Shown: piece by piece, positions 37,573 to 46,618 of the stretch
How the letters are laid out: each line of letters opens with the position of its first letter
Numbering within the stretch: the first letter of the stretch is position 1
Source of the DNA: Aminobacter ciceronei
GTDB taxonomy: Bacteria; Pseudomonadota; Alphaproteobacteria; Rhizobiales; Rhizobiaceae
DNA length: 64,000 nucleotides
Reading direction: 5' to 3'
Assembly: GCF_014138625.1 (NCBI RefSeq)
Contig: NZ_JACJHY010000017.1
Span: 62,001 to 126,000 of the forward strand
Made by a program: the position numbers and the translations under genes
The notes under the pieces: model-generated
Seen by the model: only the letters and a program-made list of their open reading frames with translations
Told to the model about the DNA's origin: nothing
The model's database searches: none

Positions 37573-38268
37573 ATGCAACTGGCAATCTTGTGGAAACAGG
37601 TCGACCTCGACAGGTACCGCGACGAGGAACTGGTGGCACTCGCGCGTCAAGGTGGCGAGAACGCCATCCGCGCGCTCATCAAACGCAACAACCAGCGGCT
37701 TTTCCGCATTGCCCGTGCCGTCACGCGCGACGACGCAGAGGCGGAGGACGTGGTGCAGGAGGCCTATGTCAGGGCCTTTACCCGGCTCGACAGCTTCAAG
37801 GGCAAGGCGCTGTTTTCGACATGGCTCACGAAGATCGCGCTCAACGAGGCGATCACGCGTATCCGCAAGCGACGGCCTTCCGCCGAGCTGGACGAACTGG
37901 ATGCCGCCGCCAATGGAGGCCAGGTGGTCATGTTCCCGACATCGCTGACACCACCTGGAGCAGATGCCGAGCTTGGTCGCGGGCAGGTACGCGCCTTGCT
38001 CGAACAGGCGATCGACGAATTGCCGGCGGCCTTCCGCATTGTCTTCATCCTGCGCGACGTCGAGGAGATGAGTGTCGACGAGACCGCGGCACAGCTGGCG
38101 CTCAAGCCCGAGACGGTCAAGACGCGGCTGTTCCGCGCCCGCAAGCTGATGCGGGCAGCGATCGAAAAACGCCTGTCGAGCGGCTTTGCCGAGTTGTTCC
38201 CGTTCAATGGCTGGCGCTGCGAACGCATGGCCGACCGGGTGGTCGAGCGGCTGCGCGGCGAGGCTTAA
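37573..38268 (+). CDS. ECF RNA polymerase sigma factor
   Basis: A 231-residue ECF sigma factor. Region 2 is seen in FRIARAVTRDDAEAEDVVQE and FKGKALFSTWLTKIALNEA, and region 4 in IDELPAAFRIVFILRDVEEM with VKTRLFRARKLM. A C-terminal extension ends FPFNGWRCERMADRVVERL, containing one Cys, a feature I associate with one ECF group from Rhizobiales. No anti-sigma gene is adjacent; instead it is co-transcribed with two secreted proteins. The gene ends 4 bases into the convergent KAS III-like gene. Confidence 0.92.
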   Translation: MQLAILWKQVDLDRYRDEELVALARQGGENAIRALIKRNNQRLFRIARAVTRDDAEAEDVVQEAYVRAFTRLDSFKGKALFSTWLTKIALNEAITRIRKRRPSAELDELDAAANGGQVVMFPTSLTPPGADAELGRGQVRALLEQAIDELPAAFRIVFILRDVEEMSVDETAAQLALKPETVKTRLFRARKLMRAAIEKRLSSGFAELFPFNGWRCERMADRVVERLRGEA

Positions 38269-39401
38269 AGCTTCCTGACGATCACGCTGCCGGCGGAGTA
38301 GCCGGCGCCGAAGGAGCAGATCACGCCGAGGCCGCCAGTGGGCAGGTCGTCGGAGAATTTCGAAAACGCGATGATCGAGCCGGCGGACGAGGTATTGGCG
38401 TAGTCCTGCAGCACGTTGGGCTGCTCTTCGCGGCTCGGCTCGCGACCCAGCACCTTCGAGCCGATCAGGTCGTTCATGCCCTTGTTGGCTTGGTGCAACC
38501 ACAGCCGCGACAGGTTTTGCGGCTCGATGCCCTGCTCCGCCAGATGGCCGAGCATCAGTTCGGCCACCATCGGCACCACCTGCTTGAACACCTTGCGGCC
38601 TTCCTGGTGGAACTGCATGTCGCGGCGATCGGCCATGTGGCCTTCGCGGGTGCGGCGCAGGAAGCCGTTGTTGTTGCGGATGTTGTTGGAGAACTCGGTG
38701 AGACAACGGGTGGCCAGCACCTCATAAGCATAGTCCGTCTTCACCTCGTCGACGCGCTGCAGGACGACCGCCGTGCAGACATCACCGAAGATGAAGTGGC
38801 AATCGCGGTCGCGCCATTCCTGATGCCCGGAGGTGATCTCGGGATTGACCATCAGGATCGCCCGGGCCGAGCCGGTGCGGATCATGTCTGATGCCAGCTG
38901 GATGCCGAAGGTCGCCGACGAGCAGGCGACGTTCATGTCGAAGGCAAACCCCTTGATGCCGAGCGCCTGCTGCACCTCGATGGCGACAGCCGGATAGGCA
39001 CGCTCGTGGTTGGAGGCAGCGCAGATGACCGCGTCGATGTCGGCGGCGGTCAAGCCCGCCTTCTTCATCGCCTCATCGGCTGCCTTGACCGAAATCTCGG
39101 CCATCAGCGACAGCTCGTCCTCGGCGCGCTCAGGCAGCACCGGGTGCATGATGCCGGGATCGAGAATGCCGAACTTGGAGACGACATGGCGGCGCTCGAT
39201 GCCCGAAGCCTTGACGATGAACTCTTCCGACGACATCGCCATCGGCTCGCGCTCGCCCGCCTCGATGGCGTCGGCGTGGAGCTTGTTCTGGCGGTGGGCA
39301 TATTCATTGTAGGAGGCCACCAACTCGGCGTTGGTGATGACCTCCTCCGGCGTGAAGATGCCGGTCCCGCTGATCGCAACCCTGTGCATGGCGTTTCCCA
39401 T
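38265..39401 (-). CDS. Beta-ketoacyl-ACP synthase III family protein
   Basis: A 378-residue thiolase-fold enzyme with the KAS III triad: Cys160 (MNVACSSATFG), His (LHQANKGMNDLIG) and Asn (DYANTSSAGSI). It is about 50 residues longer than FabH and begins MGNAMHRVAISGTGIFTPEE; ATG 39389, with GGGAA just upstream, is an alternative start. Such longer paralogues condense acyl-CoA or acyl-ACP with malonyl-ACP, possibly for special fatty acids; the actual substrate is unknown. It converges with the sigma gene. Confidence 0.88.
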   Translation of the reverse strand: MGNAMHRVAISGTGIFTPEEVITNAELVASYNEYAHRQNKLHADAIEAGEREPMAMSSEEFIVKASGIERRHVVSKFGILDPGIMHPVLPERAEDELSLMAEISVKAADEAMKKAGLTAADIDAVICAASNHERAYPAVAIEVQQALGIKGFAFDMNVACSSATFGIQLASDMIRTGSARAILMVNPEITSGHQEWRDRDCHFIFGDVCTAVVLQRVDEVKTDYAYEVLATRCLTEFSNNIRNNNGFLRRTREGHMADRRDMQFHQEGRKVFKQVVPMVAELMLGHLAEQGIEPQNLSRLWLHQANKGMNDLIGSKVLGREPSREEQPNVLQDYANTSSAGSIIAFSKFSDDLPTGGLGVICSFGAGYSAGSVIVRKL

Positions 39402-39498
39402 TGGTTTTGAGCCATTGGAATAGGGTTCAGGCAGCAGCGGTCAAGCTTTGTGACCACAATTTCAGGTCGAAAGCGCGGTTACCTCGCGGCAGAAATGC

Positions 39499-40251
39499 TC
39501 AAATGCAGCGCCCGCCATCCACTTCCATGGCCACGCCGGTGATCAGAGAGGCCTCGTCGGAGACCAGGAACAGGGCGGCGTTGGCAATGTCGAGCGGGGT
39601 CGAGAAACGGCCGAGTGGGATCGACGCCTTGAACTTTTCGCGGATCTCGGGCGTGTCCTTGCCCATGAACTTTTCCAGCATGCCTGTCTCGCCAGCGACC
39701 GGGCAGAGGCAGTTGACACGGATGTTCCTGGGCGCGAGCTCGACCGCCATCGACTTGGTCGCGGTGATCGCCCAGCCCTTGGAGGCATTGTACCAGGTCA
39801 GGCCCGGGCGCGGTCTCAGGCCGGCGGTCGAGGCAGTGGTCAGGATCGAACCGCCGCCCTGGCGCTCCATGATCGGCACGACCGCGCGCGCGGCATGGTA
39901 GATCGCCTTCATGTTGACTGCGGTGATCAGGTCGAAGACGTCTTCCTCGACATCGACGAGATCGCCGTTGCGGTGGGTGTAGCCGGCGTTGTTGACCATG
40001 ATGTCGATGCGGCCGAAGGCACTTTTGGTGGCGTAGACCAGCTCGTCGAATTCGGAGCGCTGCGACACGTCGGTTGTGATTGCGATCGCGCCATTGCCGA
40101 TCTCGACCGCGACCCGCTCGGCCTCCCTGGAGTTCAGATCGGCAACGACGACCTTCGCGCCCTCCTCGGCAAAACGCCTGGCCATGCCTTCGCCAAAACC
40201 GGCGGCACCGCCCGTGATGATCGCGACCTTGTCCTTGAGCCTGTCCGCCAC
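39499..40251 (-). CDS. SDR-family oxidoreductase
   Basis: A 250-residue classical short-chain dehydrogenase. Cofactor loop ITGGAAGFGEGMARRF, then ADLNS (an acidic residue after strand 2 suggesting NAD preference), structural NNAGYTHRNG, and the Ser-Tyr-Lys set in LTTASTAGLRPRPGLTWYNASKGW. C-terminal TGVAMEVDGGRCI is typical. Substrate unknown; it resembles enzymes annotated as glucose 1-dehydrogenase or 3-oxoacyl-ACP reductase. It lies 97 bases upstream of the KAS III gene in the same direction and may share its transcript. Confidence 0.88.
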   Translation of the reverse strand: MADRLKDKVAIITGGAAGFGEGMARRFAEEGAKVVVADLNSREAERVAVEIGNGAIAITTDVSQRSEFDELVYATKSAFGRIDIMVNNAGYTHRNGDLVDVEEDVFDLITAVNMKAIYHAARAVVPIMERQGGGSILTTASTAGLRPRPGLTWYNASKGWAITATKSMAVELAPRNIRVNCLCPVAGETGMLEKFMGKDTPEIREKFKASIPLGRFSTPLDIANAALFLVSDEASLITGVAMEVDGGRCI

Positions 40252-40409
40252 GTTACGCCCCTTTCGAATCGAACCCTGTCACCAGCCACTCATCGAAAAC
40301 GAAAACGCCTCGGTCAGCAACAGACAAGCAGTTGCCGCGGAGTGCTCGGCTTGCGGCACACTTCAAACAATTCTAAAGTAAATGTCTGCCTCTGGGTGGG
40401 GACGCAAGC

Positions 40410-41756
40410 ATGAAACTTCGTTTCTTATTTGCATTGTTTTCAGCAAGTGCAGGTCTGTTCATCTGTTACCAGCAAGCAGCGAATGCAGCCTGCATGGTGC
40501 CGAGCTACAACCAAAAGCGCGGCATACCGCCCGGCTTCACCGAGGCGCAGGGCTTCAAGGGCCGCTTCGACTTCCCCGCAAGCACCAGTGAACCACTTCC
40601 GGCCTTCCTGTCGATCGACTTCACCCAGGACTGGCGCGCCTATATCCAGGCGGTGCTCGACTATTCGTTCGAGGGCAACATCGCCGTCGACTTCGACGTT
40701 GCCGACAACAATGTGCGCAACTGGTATCATGCGCTCTGGATGCATCCGGGCAATTCGGGACGGGAATTCCTGCACGGCTTGACCAAGGAACGCGCCACCG
40801 ACCCGGAACAGCTCGCCGAGGGCGTGACCAAGTCCTTCGATACATGGGCGGTCGGCTTTTACAATGCGCTCGGCGCCACCACCTTCGCCAAGGTGTGGAA
40901 CGACCCGTGCAGCCCCAAAATCGACGACATCTATTTTCCCATCGGCACGACGACGTTCAAGCTGCTGTTCACCACCGCCACGGCAACTGACATCCCCTAT
41001 CTCGCCGGCGCACCGGAATGGGAAGGTGACATCGGCCGGGCGCCCAATCGCATCGGTAAGCTGCATCTCTATCAGATCGACATCGCCGTGCGCGACCCGC
41101 GCTCGCTGCAAACCGGATGGGTGTTCGGCACCTTCGTCTACCAGGGCAGCGTACCCGGCACCGATCCGTGGAAAAAGCTGGTGCCGGTCGGGCTGAGCTG
41201 GGGCAACGACCGCTTCGTGCCGCCGCCGGGACAATTGCGCCAGAACGTGCTCAACGAAACGCTCGAGGGAAAGATCTATGGCTGGGCCGGGCGCAAGGAG
41301 CTTGGCTGGGGTGGGCGCGTCAACGGCCCGGCCGACAACCAGATCAGCTCCTGCGTTTCGTGCCATGGTTCGGCGCAATATCCGCGCAGCGACGATTTCG
41401 GCAACTTGCCACGGCAGCCGGCGACGCCGGTCGATTACCAGCGCCGGCTCTTGGAGTATTTCCGCGACATCTTCGCCGGCGGCGTGTTCGACGGCGAGTC
41501 GCGTTACTTCGGCACGCAGACAGCTGTCTTGGCGCGGCCGCTCGACTACTCGCTGCAGTTGCAGGTCGGCATCGAACGCATGTGCGCTACGGTCACCGCG
41601 CGCGAGGCGCCGTTCAATGACGGCACGGTCCCGGTCCCGCCGGTTTGCCCGACACCTCCTGCTGTCGTGGCTGGCGGCCCCGAAAGCCTCTCGACCGGAC
41701 CGGCGCTTGCCGATCGCGACGACACGATCGACGCCCTGCTGGAGCCGATCAGATAG
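40410..41756 (+). CDS. Secreted protein with a c-type heme motif
   Basis: A 448-residue exported protein (signal peptide MKLRFLFALFSASAGLFI, cleaved near ANAA). The C-terminal third carries CVSCHG (Cys315, Cys318, His319), a c-type heme attachment site. The N-terminal 300 residues contain FTQDWRAYIQAVLDYSFEGN and WYHALWMHPGNSGREFLHGL and match no domain I can name. Likely a periplasmic mono-heme oxidoreductase or electron carrier, but that is inference from the motif. Confidence 0.8.
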   Translation: MKLRFLFALFSASAGLFICYQQAANAACMVPSYNQKRGIPPGFTEAQGFKGRFDFPASTSEPLPAFLSIDFTQDWRAYIQAVLDYSFEGNIAVDFDVADNNVRNWYHALWMHPGNSGREFLHGLTKERATDPEQLAEGVTKSFDTWAVGFYNALGATTFAKVWNDPCSPKIDDIYFPIGTTTFKLLFTTATATDIPYLAGAPEWEGDIGRAPNRIGKLHLYQIDIAVRDPRSLQTGWVFGTFVYQGSVPGTDPWKKLVPVGLSWGNDRFVPPPGQLRQNVLNETLEGKIYGWAGRKELGWGGRVNGPADNQISSCVSCHGSAQYPRSDDFGNLPRQPATPVDYQRRLLEYFRDIFAGGVFDGESRYFGTQTAVLARPLDYSLQLQVGIERMCATVTAREAPFNDGTVPVPPVCPTPPAVVAGGPESLSTGPALADRDDTIDALLEPIR

Positions 41757-41981
41757 TGAGCCGGGCTACATGGCGGCAGGGATGCACGGCAGCATCTCCG
41801 GCATCGGGTACATGCCTTGCAGCCCGAAACAACCTATCTTCGGCTGGCGCCACGGCTTCGTCTGGACCACTATCAAATCTTCGCGTGTGACACCGTGGCA
41901 CTGGCTTTTGGGCTGGCGCTTTTAAATCGATTAGATTATATCAGGCGGCGACGCGACGACCGTCTTGAAATTGGAACGATC

Positions 41982-43451
41982 ATGACCAGCCAGATCATCC
42001 CCGTCGATCCTTTCGACTTCATCATTTTCGGGGGCACCGGCGACCTGTCGGAACGCAAGCTGTTGCCGGCGCTCTATCACCGCCAGCGCGACCACCAGTT
42101 TTCCGAGCCGACCCGCATCATCGGGGCGTCGCGCACCAAGATGGACGACAAGGAGTTCCGGGCCTTCGCCAAGAAGGCGATCTCGGATCACGTGAAGCCC
42201 GAATATATCGAGGAAAAGGAACTCGCGACCTTCCTCGACCGGCTGAGCTACGTCACCGTCGATGCCAAGTCGGGCGACGGTTTTGCCGAACTCAAGAAGT
42301 CGCTTGCCGACAGCAAGCGCATCCGCGTCTTCTATCTCGCTGTGGCCCCCAGCCTGTTCGGCGACATCTCCGACCACCTCAAGGCGCACAAACTGGTCAC
42401 TTCGGATTCCCGCATCGTCGTGGAAAAGCCGATCGGCCGCGACCTCGAGTCGGCCAGGGCGCTGAACGACATCATCGGCGACGATTTCGGCGAGCACCAG
42501 ATCTTCCGCATCGACCACTATCTCGGCAAGGAGACGGTGCAGAACCTGATGGCGCTGCGCTTCGCCAACGCGCTCTACGAGCCGCTGTGGAACTCGGCCC
42601 ATATCGACCACGTGCAGATCACGGTGGCCGAAACCGTCGGCCTGGAAGACCGCGTCACCTATTACGACAAGGCCGGCGCCTTGCGCGACATGGTGCAGAA
42701 CCACATGCTGCAGTTGCTCTGCCTCGTCGCCATGGAGGCACCGGCCTCGATGGAGGCCAATGCCGTCCGCGACGAAAAGCTCAAGGTTCTCAATGCACTG
42801 AAGCGGGTCAACGGCAACGAGGCGCCGAAGCAGACGGTGCGCGGCCAGTATCGCGCCGGCGCATCGGCCGGTGGCCCGGTCAAGGGTTACATCGAGGAGC
42901 TGGGTGCGGAGAGCAACACCGAGACCTTCGTCGCCATCAAGGCCGAGATCGCCAACTGGCGCTGGGCCGGAGTGCCGTTCTATCTGCGCACCGGCAAGCG
43001 GCTGGCCTCGCGTGTCTCCGAGATCGTCATCGAGTTCAAACCGATCCCGCACTCGATCTTCGGCGAGAGCGCCGGTCCGATCTTCAACAACCAGTTGGTC
43101 ATCCGCCTGCAGCCCGACGAGGGCGTCAAGCAGTTCATCATGATCAAGGATCCGGGCCCGGGCGGCATGCGTCTGCGCCAGATCCCGCTCGACATGAGCT
43201 TCGCCCAGTCCTTCGACGGGCGCGCGCCGGATGCCTATGAGCGCCTGATCATGGACGTGGTGCGCGGCAACCAGACGCTGTTCATGCGCCGCGACGAGGT
43301 CGAGGCGGCATGGAAGTGGATCGACCCGATCCAGCACGCCTGGGAAGGCAGCCGCCAGGAAGCCCAGGGCTATACCGCCGGCACCTGGGGTCCGTCGGCG
43401 TCGATCGCGCTGATCGAGCGTGACGGTCGCACCTGGCATGAGAGCAATTGA
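41982..43451 (+). CDS. zwf: Glucose-6-phosphate 1-dehydrogenase
   Basis: A 489-residue enzyme, oxidising glucose 6-phosphate to 6-phosphogluconolactone with NADP. Cofactor loop FGGTGDLSERKLLPALY (residues 13-29) and active-site segment RIDHYLGKE at 176-184 are diagnostic. ATG 41982 has GGAA upstream; the frame is open 165 bases earlier but that part is intergenic in character. First gene of zwf-pgl-edd, the Entner-Doudoroff route that feeds most sugar carbon in rhizobia. Confidence 0.97.
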   Translation: MTSQIIPVDPFDFIIFGGTGDLSERKLLPALYHRQRDHQFSEPTRIIGASRTKMDDKEFRAFAKKAISDHVKPEYIEEKELATFLDRLSYVTVDAKSGDGFAELKKSLADSKRIRVFYLAVAPSLFGDISDHLKAHKLVTSDSRIVVEKPIGRDLESARALNDIIGDDFGEHQIFRIDHYLGKETVQNLMALRFANALYEPLWNSAHIDHVQITVAETVGLEDRVTYYDKAGALRDMVQNHMLQLLCLVAMEAPASMEANAVRDEKLKVLNALKRVNGNEAPKQTVRGQYRAGASAGGPVKGYIEELGAESNTETFVAIKAEIANWRWAGVPFYLRTGKRLASRVSEIVIEFKPIPHSIFGESAGPIFNNQLVIRLQPDEGVKQFIMIKDPGPGGMRLRQIPLDMSFAQSFDGRAPDAYERLIMDVVRGNQTLFMRRDEVEAAWKWIDPIQHAWEGSRQEAQGYTAGTWGPSASIALIERDGRTWHESN

Positions 43452-43456
43452 GCGCC

Positions 43457-44158
43457 ATGGCTGGCATTGCGCCCCACTGGAACGAGTTTGAGACGCGCGA
43501 CGCGTTGGCAGCTTCGCTGGCCGTTGCTGTCGCCGACACTCTGCGCGCGGCGATCTCGCGGCGCGGCGAAGCGTTCCTGGCCGTTTCCGGTGGCTCGACG
43601 CCCGGCCGGTTCTTCGCAGCTCTGTCGCGCGAAGAGCTCGACTGGGGCAAGGTAACGGTGACGCTTGTCGACGAGCGTTTCGTTCCAGAGACTTCATCAC
43701 GTTCCAACGCATCGCTTGCCAAGGCTAACCTGCTGCAGAACGCGGCGTCCGCCGCCCGTTTCGCGCCGCTGTTCCAAGAGGCAACGAGTGTCGAGGACGG
43801 CGCGCGCCTTGCGGAGTCCGCGCTGAAGACCCTGCCCTGGCCGCTCGATGCGGCGATCCTCGGCATGGGCGGCGACGGCCACACCGCTTCGTTCTTCCCC
43901 GATGCTGTCGGGCTCGACGCCCTGCTCGACCCGGCTACGTCCCGGCTGGTGATGCCGGTTCATTCCGACAGCGCCGGCGAGCCGCGGCTGACATTGACGC
44001 TGCCTGCGCTGGTGGGCGCCGGGCTGGTCGTCGTCCATATCGAGGGCGCGGAAAAGCGCAACGTCATCGAGGCGGCACTGGCCACCGACAAGGCCTTGCC
44101 GATCCGCACCGTGATCGACCGGGCGCCGCGCGCCGCCGAGATCTACTGGGCCCCCTGA
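43457..44158 (+). CDS. pgl: 6-phosphogluconolactonase
   Basis: A 233-residue lactonase of the DevB/SOL type, hydrolysing 6-phosphogluconolactone. Motifs: VSGGSTPGRFFAALS, DWGKVTVTLVDERFV, and MGGDGHTASFFPDA. The ATG at 43457 is 5 bases after the zwf stop; a TTG at 43448, overlapping that stop, is an alternative. Central position in zwf-pgl-edd supports the assignment. Confidence 0.94.
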   Translation: MAGIAPHWNEFETRDALAASLAVAVADTLRAAISRRGEAFLAVSGGSTPGRFFAALSREELDWGKVTVTLVDERFVPETSSRSNASLAKANLLQNAASAARFAPLFQEATSVEDGARLAESALKTLPWPLDAAILGMGGDGHTASFFPDAVGLDALLDPATSRLVMPVHSDSAGEPRLTLTLPALVGAGLVVVHIEGAEKRNVIEAALATDKALPIRTVIDRAPRAAEIYWAP

Positions 44159-44311
44159 TCGGGACCCGGCCGCGCCGAGCTCCACCAGGGGCCGCGGCGC
44201 CGCGAATGCCGAAATCGAGCATGGTCCGGCGCAATCGGCTGCGCCGTCTGCCGGTCCATGCCAGCCCGAAATTCCTCCCGGTTCGGGCCCCGCGTTGAAA
44301 GGACTGAGGCC

Positions 44312-46135
44312 ATGACAACCAGGAACGACATCCAAGCCATCACCGAGCGCATCCGCGAACGCTCGAAGGTCAGCCGCGAAATCTATCTCGACCGCGTCAA
44401 TGCAGCAGCCGGCAAGACCGCCAATCGCGGCGTGCTGTCCTGCGGTAACCTCGCCCACGGCTTTGCCGTCTGCAGCCCTTCGGAGAAGATCGCGCTCGGC
44501 GGCGACAAGGTCGCCAATCTCGGCATCATCACCTCCTACAACGACATGCTGTCGGCGCATCAGCCGTTCGAGACCTATCCGCAGCTGATCAAGGACGCGG
44601 CGCGCGAAGCCGGCGGCATCGCCCAGGTGGCCGGCGGCGTTCCCGCGATGTGCGACGGCGTCACGCAAGGGCAGCCCGGCATGGAGCTGTCGCTGTTTTC
44701 GCGCGATGTCATCGCCATGTCGGCCGCAATCGGCCTTAGCCACAACATGTTCGACGCCGCCGTCTATCTCGGCGTCTGCGACAAGATCGTGCCGGGCCTG
44801 GTGATCGCGGCGCTGACCTTCGGCCACCTGCCGGCAGTGTTCGTGCCGGCCGGACCGATGACGTCAGGCTTGCCGAACGATGAGAAGGCCAAGGTTCGCC
44901 AGCTCTATGCCGAAGGCAAGGTCGGCCGCGCCGAGCTGCTCGAAGCCGAGTCCAAGTCCTATCATGGACCGGGCACCTGCACCTTCTACGGCACCGCCAA
45001 CTCCAACCAGATGCTGATGGAAATCATGGGCCTGCACACGCCAGGCGCCTCCTTCGTCAATCCTGGAACACCGCTGCGCGATGCGCTGACCCGCGAGGCG
45101 ACAAGGCGGGCACTCGCCATTACCCATCTCGGCAACGCCTACACACCGGTCGGCCGCATGATCGACGAGCGCTCGGTGGTCAACGGTGTCGTCGGCCTGC
45201 ACGCCACGGGCGGGTCGACCAACCACACCATCCACCTGATCGCCATGGCCGCCGCTGCCGGCATCCGCCTGACCTGGCAGGACATCTCCGACCTGTCGGA
45301 TGCAGTGCCGCTGCTTGCCCGCGTCTACCCGAACGGCCTGTCCGACGTGAACCACTTCCAGGCAGCCGGCGGCATGGGCTTCCTGATCCGCGAACTGCTC
45401 GACGCCGGCCTGCTGCATGAGGACGTGCAGACTGTGTGGGGCGAAGGCCTGCGTCCCTATGCTGTCGAAGCCAAGCTCGGCGCCGACGGCTCGGTGGTGC
45501 GCGAGGCGGCACCCAAGGTCAGCGGCGACGAAAAGGTGCTGGCGCCCGCCGCCAAGGCGTTCCAGCCGACCGGCGGCCTCAAGGTGCTGGGCGGCAATCT
45601 CGGCCATGCCATCATCAAGACCTCGGCGGTCAAGCCCGAGCGCCGCATCATCGAGGCGCCGGCGCTGGTGTTCGACAGCCAGCAAGGCCTCAACGACGCC
45701 TTCAAGGCCGGTCTTCTCGACCGCGATTTCATCGCCGTCATCCGCTTCCAGGGCCCCAAGGCCAACGGCATGCCGGAACTGCACAAGCTGACCACCGTGC
45801 TCGGCATCCTGCAGGACCGCGGCCACAAGGTGGCGCTGGTCACCGACGGCCGCATGTCGGGTGCCTCAGGCAAGGTGCCGGCGGCGATCCATGTCACGCC
45901 GGAAGCGCTCGAAGGCGGGCCGATCGGGCGGGTCCATGACGGCGACATCGTCAGGCTCGACGCCGAGGTCGGCACGCTCGAGGTCCTGGTTCCCGCCGGA
46001 GATCTGGCGCTGCGTCCTGAACCGGTCTGCGACCTCTCGGGCAACGAGCACGGCATGGGCCGCGAGCTGTTCGCCGGCTTCCGCCAGATGGCCGGCCGCG
46101 CCGACCACGGCGCAAGTGCCTTCGGCACGGCCTAG
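44312..46135 (+). CDS. edd: Phosphogluconate dehydratase
   Basis: A 607-residue IlvD/Edd-family iron-sulfur dehydratase that turns 6-phosphogluconate into KDPG. Cluster cysteines occur in [25 protein letters not shown] and [22 protein letters not shown] 44312 follows a GGACTGAGGCC ribosome region. The 153-base gap after pgl is longer than usual but same-strand. With zwf and pgl it completes the upper Entner-Doudoroff pathway; eda is not in the window. Confidence 0.96.
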   Translation: MTTRNDIQAITERIRERSKVSREIYLDRVNAAAGKTANRGVLSCGNLAHGFAVCSPSEKIALGGDKVANLGIITSYNDMLSAHQPFETYPQLIKDAAREAGGIAQVAGGVPAMCDGVTQGQPGMELSLFSRDVIAMSAAIGLSHNMFDAAVYLGVCDKIVPGLVIAALTFGHLPAVFVPAGPMTSGLPNDEKAKVRQLYAEGKVGRAELLEAESKSYHGPGTCTFYGTANSNQMLMEIMGLHTPGASFVNPGTPLRDALTREATRRALAITHLGNAYTPVGRMIDERSVVNGVVGLHATGGSTNHTIHLIAMAAAAGIRLTWQDISDLSDAVPLLARVYPNGLSDVNHFQAAGGMGFLIRELLDAGLLHEDVQTVWGEGLRPYAVEAKLGADGSVVREAAPKVSGDEKVLAPAAKAFQPTGGLKVLGGNLGHAIIKTSAVKPERRIIEAPALVFDSQQGLNDAFKAGLLDRDFIAVIRFQGPKANGMPELHKLTTVLGILQDRGHKVALVTDGRMSGASGKVPAAIHVTPEALEGGPIGRVHDGDIVRLDAEVGTLEVLVPAGDLALRPEPVCDLSGNEHGMGRELFAGFRQMAGRADHGASAFGTA

Positions 46136-46174
46136 TCCAAAAGCCGAGGCTCTACCCCGAGGTCGAGCCTCTCG

Positions 46175-46525
46175 CTACTTCACCACCTCGCACGACATCA
46201 CCGCCGGTGCATCCTCGCCCTTGGTCAGGTCGTAGAGATCGGCATTGTCGCCCTTGGTCCACCAGACATAGTTCTGGCCGGCATATTTGGCGCCGCTGGC
46301 GCTCAGCACGGTGACGGCCACGACCGTCCGGTCACCGAGCGTGAGCACGGCGAGCGAATTGTCGCCGGCATTGACGTATTCGGCCTTCACCGTCTGGTCG
46401 CCGCATCCATAGTCGACCGCGTTGCGCTCGACCTCTGCATCCCCCGGCAGATCCAGCGTGACGGTCGAAGCCATTGCCGCACTGGTCGCGGCGGCGAGAA
46501 TGATCGCAGTGACGCTCCAGCGCAT
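46175..46525 (-). CDS. MliC-like periplasmic lysozyme inhibitor
   Basis: A 116-residue secreted protein with signal MRWSVTAIILAAATSAAMA. The mature part carries the MliC pattern: VDYGCGDQTVKAEYV, then the SASGAKYAGQNYVWWTKG signature and a closing MSCEVV cysteine. MliC proteins block c-type lysozyme. ATG 46525 is chosen. It converges with edd; a 7-bp hairpin GAGGCTC/GAGCCTC (46146-46171) in the gap may help end transcripts. Confidence 0.8.
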   Translation of the reverse strand: MRWSVTAIILAAATSAAMASTVTLDLPGDAEVERNAVDYGCGDQTVKAEYVNAGDNSLAVLTLGDRTVVAVTVLSASGAKYAGQNYVWWTKGDNADLYDLTKGEDAPAVMSCEVVK

Positions 46526-46618
46526 GACGGTCTCCTGAAATGCTCGTCATGCGACGATAGCACGCCGAAACGGCCTGCCGAAACCAAGGCTCCGGCAGGT
46601 CATTTCGCGCGACGGCGG

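Noticed and set aside
41931-43712. 593-codon minus-strand open frame
   Set aside because: Antisense to zwf and pgl, which carry all catalytic motifs.
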